A stretch of DNA of 64,000 nt from Segatella baroniae DSM 16972 = JCM 13447. GTDB lineage: Bacteria; Bacteroidota; Bacteroidia; Bacteroidales; Bacteroidaceae. The notes below the pieces were generated by a model. It had not been told where the DNA came from. It saw only the letters and a program-made list of their open reading frames with translations, and made no database searches. How positions within the stretch are numbered: the first letter of the stretch is position 1; the number at the start of each line of letters is the position of its first letter. The position numbers and the translations under genes are program-made. Below, piece by piece: positions 63,824 through 64,000 of this stretch. Location: positions 100,125 through 164,124 of the forward strand of contig NZ_AUFQ01000005.1 in assembly GCF_000426585.1 (NCBI RefSeq). The letters are read 5' to 3'.

Positions 63824-64000
63824 CTATCCAAAATCAGTCTGGAAAACATCTGCGTAAGCATAATTACAGGTATAGATATTCAGCACATACCGCCTTGATG
63901 TCTTGATCCACTTGGCTGGTACAGAGATAAACCTGAAGACAAACGCTTTTATGCGACTTGTTACATTGAGTCCGAACTTCTTTACGTCAAGTCTTTGAAT
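63824..64000 (-). mobile_element. IS1380-like transposase, C-terminal fragment (runs off the right edge)
   Basis: The minus strand encodes 58 residues up to TAG at 63826-63824: IQRLDVKKFGLNVTSRIKAF, FISVPAKWIKTSRRYVLNIY and ending DVFQTDFG. The pattern of a phenylalanine-rich helix, FI(S)VPAKWI and YVLNIYT resembles the C-terminus of IS1380-group transposases of Bacteroidales; this is recognition by eye. The gene continues beyond 64000, so completeness is unknown. Its AT-rich composition marks it as acquired. Confidence 0.6.

Noticed and set aside
1..64000. tRNA or rRNA genes
   Set aside because: No cloverleaf with CCA-adjacent acceptor stem or rRNA-like conserved stretch was recognised by eye; a tRNAscan or Rfam run would settle it.

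Overview
The window looks like chromosome of a Bacteroidota bacterium, most likely Prevotellaceae. Grounds seen in the sequence: a SusC/SusD pair, a GT117 (DUF2723) protein, a PorE-like OmpA lipoprotein, ExbB/ExbD/ExbD, an L-asparaginase/aspartase/Dcu operon, and repeated use of the Bacteroidota promoter (TTG, about 19-20 bp, TAnnTTTG). Base composition is clearly GC-rich for this group (not counted) except at the far right end. These promoters decide several starts: two apparent upstream TTG 'starts' (12348, 21382) are -33 elements.

Layout. 1-5.1 kb: 5' part of an alpha-2-macroglobulin-like gene (leaves the window) divergent from a GH94 disaccharide phosphorylase. 5.2-9.2 kb: a Type IIS restriction-modification island with one AlwI/BstNBI-like nuclease and two N6-adenine methylases. 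9.2-9.9 kb: gene-free. 9.9-12.3 kb: exbB-membrane protein-exbD-exbD with ATGA overlaps and no tonB. 12.4-12.9 kb: Lrp/AsnC regulator. 13-15.6 kb: rsmF-like, thyA, folA. 15.7-17.3 kb: membrane protein, ECF sigma (TTG start), putative anti-sigma. 17.3-21.2 kb: topB and porE-like. 21.4-23.4 kb: PCMD lipoprotein and beta-barrel. 23.5-24.3 kb: lipoprotein thioredoxin and MarR. 24.5-29.8 kb: GT117, polysaccharide deacetylase, queG, small protein. 29.9-30.4 kb: tandem hairpin repeats. 30.5-36.6 kb: dcu-ansB-porin-aspA, divergent from an AraC regulator. 36.6-45.3 kb: a tight seven-gene minus-strand operon (cysE, rlmL-like, dpp, purD, membrane protein, DedA/solute-binding fusion, metal ABC ATPase). 45.7-48.9 kb: glycerate kinase, uracil permease, beta-barrel protein. 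49.3-56.6 kb: a small glycan locus (susC, susD, GH16, DUF6377-like regulator). 56.9-59.8 kb: SGNH hydrolase and MBOAT acyltransferase. 59.8-60.6 kb: second tandem hairpin array. 60.6-63.4 kb: canonical nagB and a 663-aa NagB-like/PIG-L fusion. 63.5-64 kb: AT-rich sequence with the C-terminal end of an IS1380-like transposase.

How it works together. The susCD/GH16 locus would bind, import and cleave a beta-glucan; the GH94 enzyme could phosphorolyse a resulting disaccharide. The dcu-ansB-porin-aspA operon turns asparagine into aspartate and then fumarate plus ammonia with C4-dicarboxylate exchange, which suits anaerobic fumarate respiration. The exb genes would energise SusC-type transport. 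Most curious points: a 'deaminase' whose NagB domain has lost three of four catalytic residues beside an intact NagB; an in-frame DedA/solute-binding fusion in which one segment can serve as membrane helix and lipoprotein signal; and two unrelated intergenic arrays of 41-42 bp hairpin units placed in the same operon context. No wholly unknown defence or mobile system was found.
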